From CAYVIB01 sp964451365 (GTDB lineage: Bacteria; Pseudomonadota; Gammaproteobacteria; Pseudomonadales; Cellvibrionaceae), in NCBI GenBank assembly GCA_964451365.1, contig CAYVIB010000022.1:1-64000 (forward strand): 64,000 bases of DNA, read 5' to 3'. Made by a program: the position numbers and the translations under genes. Below are positions 51,110 to 60,599 of the stretch, one piece after another; position 1 is the stretch's first letter; each line of letters starts with the position of its first letter. Below the pieces are notes generated by a model, which had not been told where the DNA came from, did not search any database, and saw nothing but the letters and a program-made list of their open reading frames with translations.

Positions 51110-51715
51110 TTAATATTTCACAGAGCAGCCGTAAGCCTGGGTTACCGCCTCACTGACTTTTTTTCCGCTGGCCAATTCCACCATCGCCTGGTCGACATAG
51201 TTGGTGGCTTTGGGAATATCCGCCGGATCCGCCGAACGAATGCTGTCTATTGCGCCCATGTAACGCAGGGTGCCTTCCGGGTCGATGATATACATGTGCG
51301 GCGTTGTTTTGGCGCCGTAGAGTCTGCCCACTTCGCCTTTCGGGTCCAGCAGGAATTCCGTTGGGCTCGCGTTGCGCTCGGCGGTGAGTTTTTTGGCCTC
51401 TTCCGGCGTAACATAACCCTGCTTGCCTTCGGCGGAGGAGACCACGGTCAACCACACCACATCGTCCCTGGTGTATTTTTCCTGCAGCGCCTGCATATTG
51501 CCGCTGCCGTAATGCTTCTGTACAAACGGGCATTCGGCATTGGTCCACTCGAGAATAACCGTCTTGCCTTTATAATCCTTCAGGCTCACTTTATCCCCGT
51601 CCGCCGACCTGGCGGTAAAACCCGGAGCCGGTTCGTCCACCGCCGGCACGGCATAAGCCAGCGAAACGCCACACACACACAACACCAGGAACAAACTTTT
51701 CAGTAAGTGTCCCAT
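51110..51715 (-). CDS. Exported thioredoxin-fold protein (redoxin family)
   Basis: The 201-residue protein has a signal peptide (to about 22) and an AhpC/TSA-like thioredoxin fold: PAPGFTARSADGDKVSLKDYKGK, then LEWTNAECPFVQKHY with a single Cys, and TTPHMYIIDPEGTLRYMG with the cis-Pro. One active Cys suggests peroxiredoxin-like or thiol-binding action rather than a CxxC oxidoreductase. AGGAGG precedes the ATG. It follows a DsbD-alpha-like gene with a 27-bp gap, so they are likely co-transcribed. Confidence 0.85.
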   Translation of the reverse strand: MGHLLKSLFLVLCVCGVSLAYAVPAVDEPAPGFTARSADGDKVSLKDYKGKTVILEWTNAECPFVQKHYGSGNMQALQEKYTRDDVVWLTVVSSAEGKQGYVTPEEAKKLTAERNASPTEFLLDPKGEVGRLYGAKTTPHMYIIDPEGTLRYMGAIDSIRSADPADIPKATNYVDQAMVELASGKKVSEAVTQAYGCSVKY

Positions 51716-51742
51716 ATAACCTCCTATTTAATTGTTGTTAAA

Positions 51743-52567
51743 TCATTTTGCCAAACGAAAATACCAGGCGGAGGAATGGTCCACGACCAGCACGCCCTCC
51801 GTGACCTCCGGAACGGCCTGGAGAGATGCCGACCTGACCTGGGAAATGGAAATAAAATTGTTGTTCCAGCGAATTTTCGGCGCCTGGTTATACTCAACCA
51901 GATTTTCGTTGATCGAAAAAAAATCAACATGACTGACGCCCTTGAAGGCCTGCCTTGTCGAGTAAAGCTCGATCTCAACCTTGTCACCATTTAGTTTGAT
52001 CGACCCGTCCATCAGCGGCAGTTCCGGCGGGTGTCTGGCTTTGAAATTCCCGATGGTTTCGGCCTCGCCGGCGGGAACGGTTTTACCCACCGGCAGGGAC
52101 AGCGCGAGATCGGCCTTGCCGGGAATACAGATTTCCTGGCAAACCAGCCAGGATGTCGCGGCTTTGATGTCCAGCGTTTCACCGGCGAAGCCGGGATTGA
52201 TTGCAAGGTCGACCGGTAGCACAACACCCTTGTGATAGCCGTAGTTCAACAAATGTTCCACCGGAATTTTTTCCGGAAAGGGCCAGTGAATTTCCGACGC
52301 GCTGACACCCTCGGGCAGTTGCCAATTAATTTTCGGCGCCATTCCCGAGTCACCCGGATTGCGCCAGTACACATGCCAGTCCTCATCCGGGTCCAGGTGC
52401 AGTCCCACTGTGACCACACTGCCCGGTGCCACCGCATCGACATCGCTTAACAAGCTGACCTGGATATGAGGCTGTTCCACAACGGGCGATACCGCCGCCT
52501 GCGGATTGGAGCAGGTTGCGCAGAGAAACACCGCAAATGCCGGCAAGACTCCATTTACCTTAACCAT
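51743..52567 (-). CDS. Orphan DsbD-alpha/ScsB N-terminal-like protein
   Basis: The 274-residue exported protein matches the N-terminal domain of DsbD/ScsB-type protein disulfide reductases. Family sequences are GLHLDPDEDWHVYWRNPGDSG, HLLNYGYHKGVVLP and WLVCQEICIPGKADL, with a CxxxC pair. The membrane and thioredoxin domains of full-length DsbD are absent. Without them it would need another electron donor, perhaps the thioredoxin-fold protein encoded next. The name follows the domain only. Confidence 0.82.
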   Translation of the reverse strand: MVKVNGVLPAFAVFLCATCSNPQAAVSPVVEQPHIQVSLLSDVDAVAPGSVVTVGLHLDPDEDWHVYWRNPGDSGMAPKINWQLPEGVSASEIHWPFPEKIPVEHLLNYGYHKGVVLPVDLAINPGFAGETLDIKAATSWLVCQEICIPGKADLALSLPVGKTVPAGEAETIGNFKARHPPELPLMDGSIKLNGDKVEIELYSTRQAFKGVSHVDFFSINENLVEYNQAPKIRWNNNFISISQVRSASLQAVPEVTEGVLVVDHSSAWYFRLAK

Positions 52568-52666
52568 AAGTTTTACTCTATTGGCAACGGCTGGTGCCGT
52601 CAGTTATACACCCATGAAAGTCAACAAGAGATCAAGATGTCATCTTCTTGTCTCTTTTCACCATTC

Positions 52667-53983
52667 TTAATTGTTTCCCGTTCGTTTTTCCAGTAAAAGA
52701 GCCGCCGAGTCCTGGTCAATTTCAAAACGGAAATTGCGCAGCACATTCATTCCCAGCAGGCCGTCAATATCGGTACCCGGTTCAAAATCCACCACGGCCA
52801 CTTCGACGTCCTTTAACTTGTAGGAACCCAGGTTGAACTCCGGCACGACATAAACCGCTCCCCGCGTTATGCCGTTTACAGTATTGAACATTCGCGGCGG
52901 CAACCGGACAAATGAGTGATAGCCGGAGAGGCGGGCAAAACCCGTACTGGAAACCAGCGTGGTGGATGCACCGGTATCGATAACCAAATTAACGGCGTCG
53001 TGATCCCCAATTCCCGCTTTTACCAGGTAGTGGTTGCCAACAGATTGCAATGGCACTTCCTCGGTGTATGCCGCCGTCGAAACCTCCGGTACACGGTTTT
53101 CGGCCATGGCTTCCAGGCGCAGTCCCGCCTGCTTGCCCCATCTGGGGTGGGAAAGAAGATCTTGAAAAATATTTTTGCTCAAATCTTCGTAACCGTTGGT
53201 GGCATAAATTTCTGCAAGCCGGAATCGGTGACGGGCGTCGGCGAGACCGTATTGATTCAGGAGCTCATAAAATATTTGCAGTTCGTACCACATGCCGCTG
53301 TCGCTGTGTTGTTTGTCGACATCCGAGACAAACTTGTTCATTTCACTGGCTGCGTGCTGGCGATCGGCTTTGCCCTGAGCGTAGGTACGAATCAACTGGT
53401 AGGTTGCCAGCGCTTCGGAAAGATAATCCGAGCGCGCGTTAAATTCGGCCACCAGCAGGAGTACTTCGGTATCGTTGTAGTAAGTGGAGAGATAGGCGTT
53501 TACCAGATCAGTAAAGTATTCCTGCTGCTTATTGGCCAGGTATTCTTTTAGCCTGCCCAGCAGAATTCCTTTTAATTCCACCGCCGCGTTCGGATCCCGG
53601 AATTCGGTTTCGCGATAAAGGTTGAGCGCCTGACTGTGCTGTCGACGGTTTAAAAAGGTGGTAAATAATTCAATGGTGCTGTTGAGGGAATCATGGCGAT
53701 GTGGTTGAGCCGAGGTTTCCTTATTATCTGCCGCGTTTTCTGCCACAGGAATCCGGCCAGTTTTTTTAGTGGACGACGCAACTGCAATATCGCCGGAATT
53801 ATTATCCGGGGAAAAGTTATCGTGGGAAAGCGTGTTTAACTGTTGCTTGCGATCATCGGCCGCTCGCTCGATAGAAACGAATTTTGTCGGGTCCGATTTG
53901 CTGCCAATGGAAAAATCGCGAGCCTGCCAGCCAGCGGTAAAACCGGCAGCAACAAGTACGATTGCCGCAATAAATCTTTTCAT
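52667..53983 (-). CDS. Membrane-anchored retropepsin-like aspartic protease with helical repeats
   Basis: The 438-residue protein has an N-terminal membrane anchor or uncleaved signal (about 3-20) and a low-complexity linker. A middle region of TPR-like helices (about 95-300) precedes a C-terminal clan AA domain (about 310-435). Its catalytic site is LVIDTGASTTLVS, and the flap and ending include DGLLGMNVLRNFRFEID. One DTG per chain means it should act as a dimer. The periplasmic substrate is unknown. Confidence 0.87.
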   Translation of the reverse strand: MKRFIAAIVLVAAGFTAGWQARDFSIGSKSDPTKFVSIERAADDRKQQLNTLSHDNFSPDNNSGDIAVASSTKKTGRIPVAENAADNKETSAQPHRHDSLNSTIELFTTFLNRRQHSQALNLYRETEFRDPNAAVELKGILLGRLKEYLANKQQEYFTDLVNAYLSTYYNDTEVLLLVAEFNARSDYLSEALATYQLIRTYAQGKADRQHAASEMNKFVSDVDKQHSDSGMWYELQIFYELLNQYGLADARHRFRLAEIYATNGYEDLSKNIFQDLLSHPRWGKQAGLRLEAMAENRVPEVSTAAYTEEVPLQSVGNHYLVKAGIGDHDAVNLVIDTGASTTLVSSTGFARLSGYHSFVRLPPRMFNTVNGITRGAVYVVPEFNLGSYKLKDVEVAVVDFEPGTDIDGLLGMNVLRNFRFEIDQDSAALLLEKRTGNN

Positions 53984-54010
53984 TGTTTCGCCCGAATTGC
54001 CGCGATTCCA

Positions 54011-54847
54011 TCAACCGCGCAGCTCTTTCAACACCGGCTGAATTTGGGGCCTGACGCCGCGCCACAGGAAGAAGCTTTCCGCCGCCTGTCCCACGAGCAT
54101 TCCCAGGCCATCCGCCACCGCTGCCGCGTTATTGTCCAGTGCCCAGCGTAAAAACACAGTTAGCTGGTCGCCATAGACCATGTCGTACGCTTTTGCCTGC
54201 CTGTTAAACAGAGTGGCCGGCAGCGGGGGAAGTTCCCCATGCAAGCCGCTGGAAGTTCCATTGATTACCAGATCGAAACGCTGATCTTCCAACTCGCTAA
54301 AGCCACGGGCGCTGGTATTTCCGTGAACACTGAACGAGCGGGCCAGCTCATTCGCCTTTTCGACAGTGCGATTGGCGATAACAATTTCCCGGGGCTGCTG
54401 TTGCAACAGCGGCAATAAAACGCCTCTCACCGCACCGCCGGCACCCAAAATCAATACACGCTGGCCGGCTATTTTCCAGCCGAGGTTATCGGTGATATCG
54501 TTAACCAGACCGAAACCATCGGTGTTGTCACCGAGCCTGCTGCCGTCGTTTCGCAGGATCAAGGTGTTGACCGCGCCGGCGCTTTTTGCCCGTTCGGTCA
54601 ACTCGCCCGCGTAGCTAAAGGCGTCCAGTTTGAAAGGCACGGTGATATTCAGGCCTTTTCCACCGTCGTTGAAAAACCGGTTCGCGGCGTTTGTAAAATT
54701 ATCCGGTTCCACAAGCTGGCGGGTGTATTCCATATTCTGCCCCGTCTGCCGGGCAAAAAGCGTATGGATCAAAGGCGATTTGGAATGCTCAATGGGATTG
54801 CCAAAAACGGCATATTTATCCGGCACCGGGTTGGAGTTATTCGACAT
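54011..54847 (-). CDS. aroE: Shikimate dehydrogenase (NADP+)
   Basis: The 278-residue enzyme reduces 3-dehydroshikimate to shikimate in aromatic amino acid synthesis. The substrate-binding NPIEHSKSPLIH is at 17-28. The catalytic Lys and Asp are in NITVPFKLDAF and GDNTDGFGLV. The NADP-binding loop is LGAGGAVRGVLLPL, followed by ANRTVEKA. It is 4 bp after hemF, in the same operon. Confidence 0.96.
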   Translation of the reverse strand: MSNNSNPVPDKYAVFGNPIEHSKSPLIHTLFARQTGQNMEYTRQLVEPDNFTNAANRFFNDGGKGLNITVPFKLDAFSYAGELTERAKSAGAVNTLILRNDGSRLGDNTDGFGLVNDITDNLGWKIAGQRVLILGAGGAVRGVLLPLLQQQPREIVIANRTVEKANELARSFSVHGNTSARGFSELEDQRFDLVINGTSSGLHGELPPLPATLFNRQAKAYDMVYGDQLTVFLRWALDNNAAAVADGLGMLVGQAAESFFLWRGVRPQIQPVLKELRG

Positions 54848-54851
54848 TTGT

Positions 54852-55754
54852 TCAGATCCAGTTTTTCGCTGTCAAGAATTTTTCATACAGCTCCGCTTCC
54901 GGCGTGCCGGGATCGGGAGACCAGTTGTATTCCCAGCGAACCAGCGGCGGCAGCGACATCAAAATACTTTCGGTGCGCCCGCCGCTTTGCAGGCCGAAAA
55001 GTGTGCCGCGATCGTACACCAGGTTGAATTCCACGTAGCGGCCCCTGCGATACAGCTGGAACTGCTTTTGCCGCTCATCGTATTCCATATCCTTGCGCTT
55101 TAACACGATGGGAATATAGGCTTTGGTGTAGCTGTCTCCCACCGCCCGCATAAATCGGAAAGACTCTTCGAAACCAAACTCATTGAGGTCATCAAAAAAC
55201 AGTCCGCCTATCCCGCGGGGTTCATTGCGGTGCTTGATATAAAAATATTCATCGCACCATTTTTTATATCGCGGGTAGACATCTTCGCCAAAGGGCGCGC
55301 AGGCGTCCCTGGCGGTTTTGTGCCAGTGGGCGCAATCCTCCTCGAAGCCGTAATAGGGCGTCAGGTCGTAACCGCCGCCGAACCACCAGACGGGTTCGCT
55401 GCCTTCCTTCTCGGCGATAAAAAACCTGACGTTGGCATGGCTGGTGGGGATGTAGGGATTTCCCGGATGGATAACCAGGGACACCCCCATCGCCTCAAAT
55501 TGGCGGCCCGCCAGCTCCGGCCGGTGCGCGGTGGCGGAGGCGGGCATTTGCGCCCCGGTAACATGTGAGAAATTAACCCCGCCCTTTTCAAACACAGCAC
55601 CGCCGCTTATTACCCGCGATTTCCCGCCGCCACCCTCGGGACGCGCCCAGTTGTCCTCAACGAATTCTTCCTTGCCGTCGACAGCGGCCAGGTCCACGCT
55701 AATCCGGTTTTGCAGGTCCAGCAGATAATGCTTTACCGCGACTTTATCAACCAT
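54852..55754 (-). CDS. hemF: Oxygen-dependent coproporphyrinogen III oxidase
   Basis: The 300-residue enzyme converts coproporphyrinogen III to protoporphyrinogen IX in heme synthesis. Family sequences are NFSHVTGAQMPASATAHRPE, VWWFGGGYDLTPYYGFEED and YVEFNLVYDRGTLFGLQSGGR. HemF is cytosolic and a homodimer. It lies between tsaC and aroE, as in Pseudomonas. Confidence 0.96.
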   Translation of the reverse strand: MVDKVAVKHYLLDLQNRISVDLAAVDGKEEFVEDNWARPEGGGGKSRVISGGAVFEKGGVNFSHVTGAQMPASATAHRPELAGRQFEAMGVSLVIHPGNPYIPTSHANVRFFIAEKEGSEPVWWFGGGYDLTPYYGFEEDCAHWHKTARDACAPFGEDVYPRYKKWCDEYFYIKHRNEPRGIGGLFFDDLNEFGFEESFRFMRAVGDSYTKAYIPIVLKRKDMEYDERQKQFQLYRRGRYVEFNLVYDRGTLFGLQSGGRTESILMSLPPLVRWEYNWSPDPGTPEAELYEKFLTAKNWI

Positions 55755-55833
55755 TTGGAGCTTCCTCGATTGTCGTTTTCCGGGAACCGGCCGAACTCCG
55801 AAGTTGGGCCTTCCGGTTCACACAGTAGCCGGA

Positions 55834-56394
55834 CTAGGACCGGATCACCTTGCCGGAAATTAAATCACGAATTTCGGACGGCGACCGGCTGTTGCCCAAG
55901 GGACCGGGCAGATAGCCTACTTTACCACTGAAATAGCGGCGCGCCTGAAGCTGGGTGCGGGCGGGCGGGAGCCCCTGGGGATTGGCGGAAGTTGACACTA
56001 CAGGGCTGCCGAAAACCGAACTTAACGCTTTTACAACCGGGTGAGCGCTCACTCGCAGCGCAATCGTGTCGTGTGCACCGGACAGTAGCGGGGATACTCG
56101 GCGACGGTGCGGCACCAGCCAGGTATATGGCCCCGGCCAGCTTTGCTCCAGTTTTTCCAGCAGGTGGGGCTCCAGGCCATGCAAAATAAAATCAAACTGG
56201 CGTATATCCGCCGCCACCAGAATCAGCCCTTTTTTTTGCGGGCGATGCTTCAGGGCGAGGATTCTGCGCACGGCCGCATCGTTAAAAGGGTCGCAGCCCA
56301 GACCCCAGACCGCTTCCGTGGGATAGGCCACAACTTTACCCCGGGCCAGCCGCCTGGCCGCGCGTTGAACTCGAGGATGAAGTTGCCAGACCAT
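55834..56394 (-). CDS. tsaC: Threonylcarbamoyl-AMP synthase TsaC (YrdC/RimN)
   Basis: From the ATG at 56394 the enzyme has 186 residues. It makes threonylcarbamoyl-AMP for the t6A modification of ANN-decoding tRNAs. Marks are VVAYPTEAVWGLGCDPF, KHRPQKKGLILVAAD, WPGPYTWLVP and VVSTSANPQGLPP. The ATG at 56466 would add 24 residues foreign to the family. It lies just after dprA. Confidence 0.94.
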   Translation of the reverse strand: MVWQLHPRVQRAARRLARGKVVAYPTEAVWGLGCDPFNDAAVRRILALKHRPQKKGLILVAADIRQFDFILHGLEPHLLEKLEQSWPGPYTWLVPHRRRVSPLLSGAHDTIALRVSAHPVVKALSSVFGSPVVSTSANPQGLPPARTQLQARRYFSGKVGYLPGPLGNSRSPSEIRDLISGKVIRS

Positions 56395-56478
56395 ATGCGA
56401 TGCGGGATTACAGGTTATTGTGCGGAAAAAACCGGGGAAATTACCGTATTTTCGGTTAAAGGACAAGCTGGAGTGAAA

Positions 56479-57657
56479 TCAAACGGACAAGGTGGTTCGG
56501 GCCTTGGAAGGAGGCATGCGCATATAACCGCCGCCTGTATTGGCTACCAGACCTTTGAGTTCCAGTGTCAGCAGGCAGGCCATCACATCACCTACAGAGA
56601 GCCGGGTACGGTCCACCAGTGTATCGATGCCGGTGGGTTCGTGGCCCAGTTCGGAGAAAACCACTTCCTCCATTTCGTTGGCACTGGCGCAATGCGCCTG
56701 CCGTGATTCGTCCACCTGATCGTCCAGATCCAGTTGCTCCCATTTCAGCGCCAGGAAGCTTTTCAGTTCATCGACGATATCCTCTGCGGTTTCCACCAAT
56801 TTGGCCCCATCCTTAATTAAGGCATGGCAGCCACGGCTCAATGGATTATGGACGGAGCCGGGAATGGCAAAGACTTCCCGGTCCTGTTGGAGCGCGTAGC
56901 GGGCGGTGATAAGTGACCCGCTTTTTACCGCCGCTTCCACCACCAGCACACCATAGCTCATGCCGCTGATAATACGATTGCGCTGGGGGAAGTTCTGCCC
57001 GATTGGGGAGGTACCCAAGGGAAATTCACTGACCAGTGCACCGCCGTTGGCGATAATCTCTGTTGCCAGCGGGGAATTGCGCTGCGGATAAATGGTGTCA
57101 ATACCCGTACCCAATACCGCAATGGTCCTGCCGGAGACGCTCACCGCGCCCCGGTGGGCGCAGGTATCCACCCCCAAAGCCAGGCCGCTGGTCACCGTGA
57201 AGCCGGAGCGCGCCAGTTCGGCGCCGAAATCAAATGCACTGCCGCGCCCGGCGGGAGTCGGGTTGCGGGTTCCGACGATAGCCACCTGGGGAAAGCTGAG
57301 CACGTTAGGGTCCCCCGCCACATACAGCAGCGGCGGCGCCTTTTTGGTTTCCCGCAGCAGTTGGGGGTAGTGGTCGTGATGAATATCAATCAAATGCACC
57401 CGGTTGGATTGTGTCCAATCCAGGTCTCGCTGAACCTGCCGGAATACCACGCTCGCTTCACCATTGGTTTGATAATCGGCCAGTACCTCACGCGCTTCCT
57501 CCGGCAGGACTGCCGCCAGGTTTTCACGGGAAGCCCGAAAAGCCGCGTTCAGATCGGGAAAACGCTCCTGGAGCTTCCAGTAGGTTGCGGTGCCGACACC
57601 GGGAAGGCGGTGAAAGAGAAGAAGTTGTTCGGTTGGATTTAACATCACATCATCCAT
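56479..57657 (-). CDS. dprA: DNA-processing protein DprA (Smf)
   Basis: The protein of about 392 residues has an N-terminal helix-hairpin-helix (FHRLPGVGTATYWKL), a Rossmann-type DNA-binding core (VAIVGTRNPTPAGR, TVTSGLALGVDTCAHRGA, FPQRNRIISGMSYGVLVVEA) and a C-terminal winged helix. It loads RecA onto incoming single-stranded DNA in transformation. The start is 57657 (MDDVM) or 57645. It lies between the LysM gene and tsaC. Confidence 0.93.
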   Translation of the reverse strand: MDDVMLNPTEQLLLFHRLPGVGTATYWKLQERFPDLNAAFRASRENLAAVLPEEAREVLADYQTNGEASVVFRQVQRDLDWTQSNRVHLIDIHHDHYPQLLRETKKAPPLLYVAGDPNVLSFPQVAIVGTRNPTPAGRGSAFDFGAELARSGFTVTSGLALGVDTCAHRGAVSVSGRTIAVLGTGIDTIYPQRNSPLATEIIANGGALVSEFPLGTSPIGQNFPQRNRIISGMSYGVLVVEAAVKSGSLITARYALQQDREVFAIPGSVHNPLSRGCHALIKDGAKLVETAEDIVDELKSFLALKWEQLDLDDQVDESRQAHCASANEMEEVVFSELGHEPTGIDTLVDRTRLSVGDVMACLLTLELKGLVANTGGGYMRMPPSKARTTLSV

Positions 57658-57778
57658 GATTTGTTGAAAAGGCGTATTTTGTAGCCTACCAGCGACAGCA
57701 ACTGCTGTCACTGGTAATTGGTGCCAAACTGTACAGATTTGCCCGCTGTGGGCTCAAATGCCGGGCCCATGGGCTGTT

Positions 57779-58810
57779 TTAGGGATTGCGAATCTTATCG
57801 TTAACCTTGAGGCCCTGATCAGCTTCCAGGACCAGCCCGAAACTGATTTTTTCAAACGCCCGGAATACCATCAGCAGGCCCGCGCGCTGGTCGGGAAGCT
57901 GCACCGTGCCACCTTCCACCCGATCACGCACACGGCCACCGCGCTTGTAAACCGCCAGCACGGTGCCCGGCTGCATGCCTTCGCGCTCGCCGCGGTTGAT
58001 AACCACCACGTCCATCTTACCCACCTGGGTAAGCCCGCCTTCCACGGCAAGAATAATTCCGTTGACCTCCCGATCGGGAGAGGAGGGGAAGAAGGTGGAG
58101 TCGATGGGACGCTCCTCCTGCCGCAACAGGCGGTCGCCCATGCGAATTTCCTCGGTGGTTCGCGTGATGTCGAGCGTGCCGATTTCACCATCCACCGCCC
58201 GTAGTGTTCCGCTGCCGATATCCAGTGCCTGGATACCCAACCGCTCCCTGGTTTCCGGGTCCCGATACTCGTCGCCCTTTCGATAGATGCCGTACACGCT
58301 GGAGCCCCGTTCGAACAGGCCGCGCGCGTACAGCTTGTCGCCCGCGCCGACAATCAGATTCTCGTTATAGCCGGCAACCACGTAGGGCGCTGTTTCAAGT
58401 TCCTCTTCGGTCACGATCCGGCTGCGGGACAAAAAGCTGTTTATCTTGTCCAGCGGAATCGTGTCGATTGCCTCGCCCACCGCCAGCACTCGCGCCTCCG
58501 GTGTCAGCTTGTAGGTCCGGCCGGAGGTATCCAGTGTCAGCCTGGGTTTGCCTTCCATATAGACAAGCCGGATGAGGTCGCCGGGATAAATAAGGTGGGG
58601 GTTTTCAATTTGTGTGTTTACGTGCCAGATTTCCGGCCACATCCACGGGTTTTTCAGGAAAGTTGCGGAGATATCCCAAAGCGTATCGCCTTTCACCACG
58701 GTATAGGTATCGGGGACGTCGTCGCGAAGTATCGGCTGCTCTTGTGCACTTACCGCTATCGAAAATGTCAAAAAGAGGGCACTGAGAAAGCCGAGGTAAT
58801 TATTTTTCAT
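57779..58810 (-). CDS. Exported LysM-domain protein
   Basis: The 343-residue protein has a signal peptide (to about 22) and one LysM domain (about 34-84, YTVVKGDTLWDISATFLKNPWMWPEIW) that binds peptidoglycan. A beta-rich domain of about 250 residues follows, of unknown role. It occupies the place of PA0020 in Pseudomonas, divergent from def and upstream of dprA. Confidence 0.9.
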   Translation of the reverse strand: MKNNYLGFLSALFLTFSIAVSAQEQPILRDDVPDTYTVVKGDTLWDISATFLKNPWMWPEIWHVNTQIENPHLIYPGDLIRLVYMEGKPRLTLDTSGRTYKLTPEARVLAVGEAIDTIPLDKINSFLSRSRIVTEEELETAPYVVAGYNENLIVGAGDKLYARGLFERGSSVYGIYRKGDEYRDPETRERLGIQALDIGSGTLRAVDGEIGTLDITRTTEEIRMGDRLLRQEERPIDSTFFPSSPDREVNGIILAVEGGLTQVGKMDVVVINRGEREGMQPGTVLAVYKRGGRVRDRVEGGTVQLPDQRAGLLMVFRAFEKISFGLVLEADQGLKVNDKIRNP

Positions 58811-58900
58811 CTCTTAGGTCCTGTGCAGTTCGGCGCTGAGGCCATAACCGTTATAATAGTCCAATTATTGATTATTGGCGGCTTGCGGTTAACCTCAGAA

Positions 58901-58920
58901 AAACAGTATAACTACTGTTT
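58901..58920. promoter_or_regulatory. Perfect palindrome in the LysM-def intergenic region
   Basis: AAACAGTA (58901-58908) and TACTGTTT (58913-58920) are exact 8-bp inverted arms around TAAC. It lies 91 bp before the LysM gene start and 108 bp before def. It may be an operator. It is not a LexA box, as the half-sites point the other way. Confidence 0.4.
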
Positions 58921-59028
58921 GATCATAATGTTAGCAGCGAAACTTACATTAATACTAGAAGTCAGCGAAAGTTAATGCGGGTTTTGTAGTCGTTACTAGA
59001 AGTTTGTCACGTAATAGCGATACCTCAA

Positions 59029-59547
59029 ATGGCAATTTTATCTATCCTTGAATTTCCCGATCCCCGCCTGCGCACCGTCGCAAAGCCTGTTACCAGTGTA
59101 GACGAGCGCATCCAAAAGCTGGTGGAGGATATGTTCGAGACCATGTACGCGGCGCCCGGCATTGGTCTGGCCGCCACCCAGGTGAATGTTCACGAACAGG
59201 TCACCGTCATCGATATCAGCGAGGACAAAAGCGAGCCGCTGGTATTTATCAACCCGGAAATCGAGATCCTGGATCACGACCTGTTCGATTACGAAGAGGG
59301 TTGCCTGTCGGTACCGGGGTTTTACGAGGAAATTACCCGCCCCAAGCATGTCCGGGTCAAGGCGCTCGACAGGGAAGGCAAGCCTTTTGTTATAGAGCCG
59401 GAAGGCCTGCTGGCGGTGTGTATCCAGCATGAAGCAGATCACCTTAAAGGCAAGCTGTTTGTGGATTATGTTTCCAATATCAAACGGCAGCGTATTCGAA
59501 AAAAGCTGGAAAAAATTCATAAAGAACAGGCTTCGGCCAGTTTATAA
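59029..59547 (+). CDS. def: Peptide deformylase
   Basis: The 172-residue metalloenzyme removes the formyl group from new N-terminal methionines. All three motifs are present: GIGLAATQVN, EGCLSVPG and QHEADHLKG (the second His is followed by Glu and Ala, where HELDH is more common). It leads the def-fmt-rsmB-trkA-trkH run. Confidence 0.97.
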   Translation: MAILSILEFPDPRLRTVAKPVTSVDERIQKLVEDMFETMYAAPGIGLAATQVNVHEQVTVIDISEDKSEPLVFINPEIEILDHDLFDYEEGCLSVPGFYEEITRPKHVRVKALDREGKPFVIEPEGLLAVCIQHEADHLKGKLFVDYVSNIKRQRIRKKLEKIHKEQASASL

Positions 59548-59650
59548 CCACTCCATCTTCCTGTTTTCATAGTGCCTGCCCGGAAGCACACGTTTCCGGG
59601 CGCCGTTTCAGGATGGCAATACAACACCATCAGACACCGAGGCCGAAGGC

Positions 59651-60583
59651 TTGAATATTGTTTTTGCCGGGACTCCCGAATTTGCCGCGGTTCACCTGCG
59701 GGCGCTACTTCACAGCTCACATCACATCGCCGCCGTTTACACACAACCGGACCGCCCCGCCGGGCGGGGCAAGAAGCTTACGCCCAGCGCCGTTAAAGTC
59801 GTCGCGGAGCAGGCCGGGCTTCCCGTTCTCCAGCCGGCTTCACTGAAAAGCGAGGAAACACAGCGGGAGCTGGCGGCTTTCAAGCCCGATATTATGGTAG
59901 TGGTAGCCTATGGTTTGTTGCTGCCAAAACCGGTATTGGATATTCCCGGGTTCGGCTGTATCAACGTTCATGCATCTCTGCTGCCGCGATGGCGCGGGGC
60001 GGCGCCAATCCAGCGCGCAATTGAAGCCGGCGACGACCAGACCGGCGTCACCATAATGCAAATGGATGTGGGCCTGGACACGGGCGATATGTGGCTGAAA
60101 AGCAAATGCGATATTCTGCCCACGGATACTGCCTCTATCCTGCACGACCGGCTGTGCGAAATTGGTCCTTCCGCGTTATTGGAAACGCTTTCGATTATCG
60201 AAGCCGGGCAACAAGCTCCACAGGAACAGGATCACAGCGGCAGCACGTATGCGCGCAAGCTGGAGAAATCCGAAGCGGCGATAAACTGGCAACTGGATGC
60301 CGAAACATTGTGCCGCCGAATCCGCGCGTTCAACCCTTTTCCTGTTTGTTATGCGATGCTGGGTGATGAACGCCTGCGCGTTTATTACGCCGAAGTGGAG
60401 CGGGAAAAATCGGGTAAGCCGGGCAGAGTAACTGTTTCGTCAAAAAATAAATTGGTTATCGCGTGTGGAAGCGGCGCAATTTCGGTCAAAGAACTTCAAC
60501 TACCCGGTAAAAAGCCGATGTCCGTCAGCGAATTTATGAATGGATTTGGAGATCAATTAAAAGAGGGGACACAACTGACCTGA
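59651..60583 (+). CDS. fmt: Methionyl-tRNA formyltransferase (TTG start)
   Basis: The 310-residue enzyme formylates Met-tRNA for initiation, the counterpart of def. It starts with a TTG: the family N-terminus NIVFAGTPEFAAVHLRALL begins at once after it, and no ATG fits. Catalytic marks are NVHASLLPRWRGAAPIQRAI and GVTIMQMDVGLDTGDM. A C-terminal OB-like domain follows. Confidence 0.95.
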   Translation: MNIVFAGTPEFAAVHLRALLHSSHHIAAVYTQPDRPAGRGKKLTPSAVKVVAEQAGLPVLQPASLKSEETQRELAAFKPDIMVVVAYGLLLPKPVLDIPGFGCINVHASLLPRWRGAAPIQRAIEAGDDQTGVTIMQMDVGLDTGDMWLKSKCDILPTDTASILHDRLCEIGPSALLETLSIIEAGQQAPQEQDHSGSTYARKLEKSEAAINWQLDAETLCRRIRAFNPFPVCYAMLGDERLRVYYAEVEREKSGKPGRVTVSSKNKLVIACGSGAISVKELQLPGKKPMSVSEFMNGFGDQLKEGTQLT

Positions 60584-60599
60584 TCAGTTATAAGCCGCC

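Noticed and set aside
58901..58920. LexA/SOS box upstream of def
   Set aside because: LexA sites are CTGT-N8-ACAG. Here the half-sites are in the opposite order (ACAG then CTGT).
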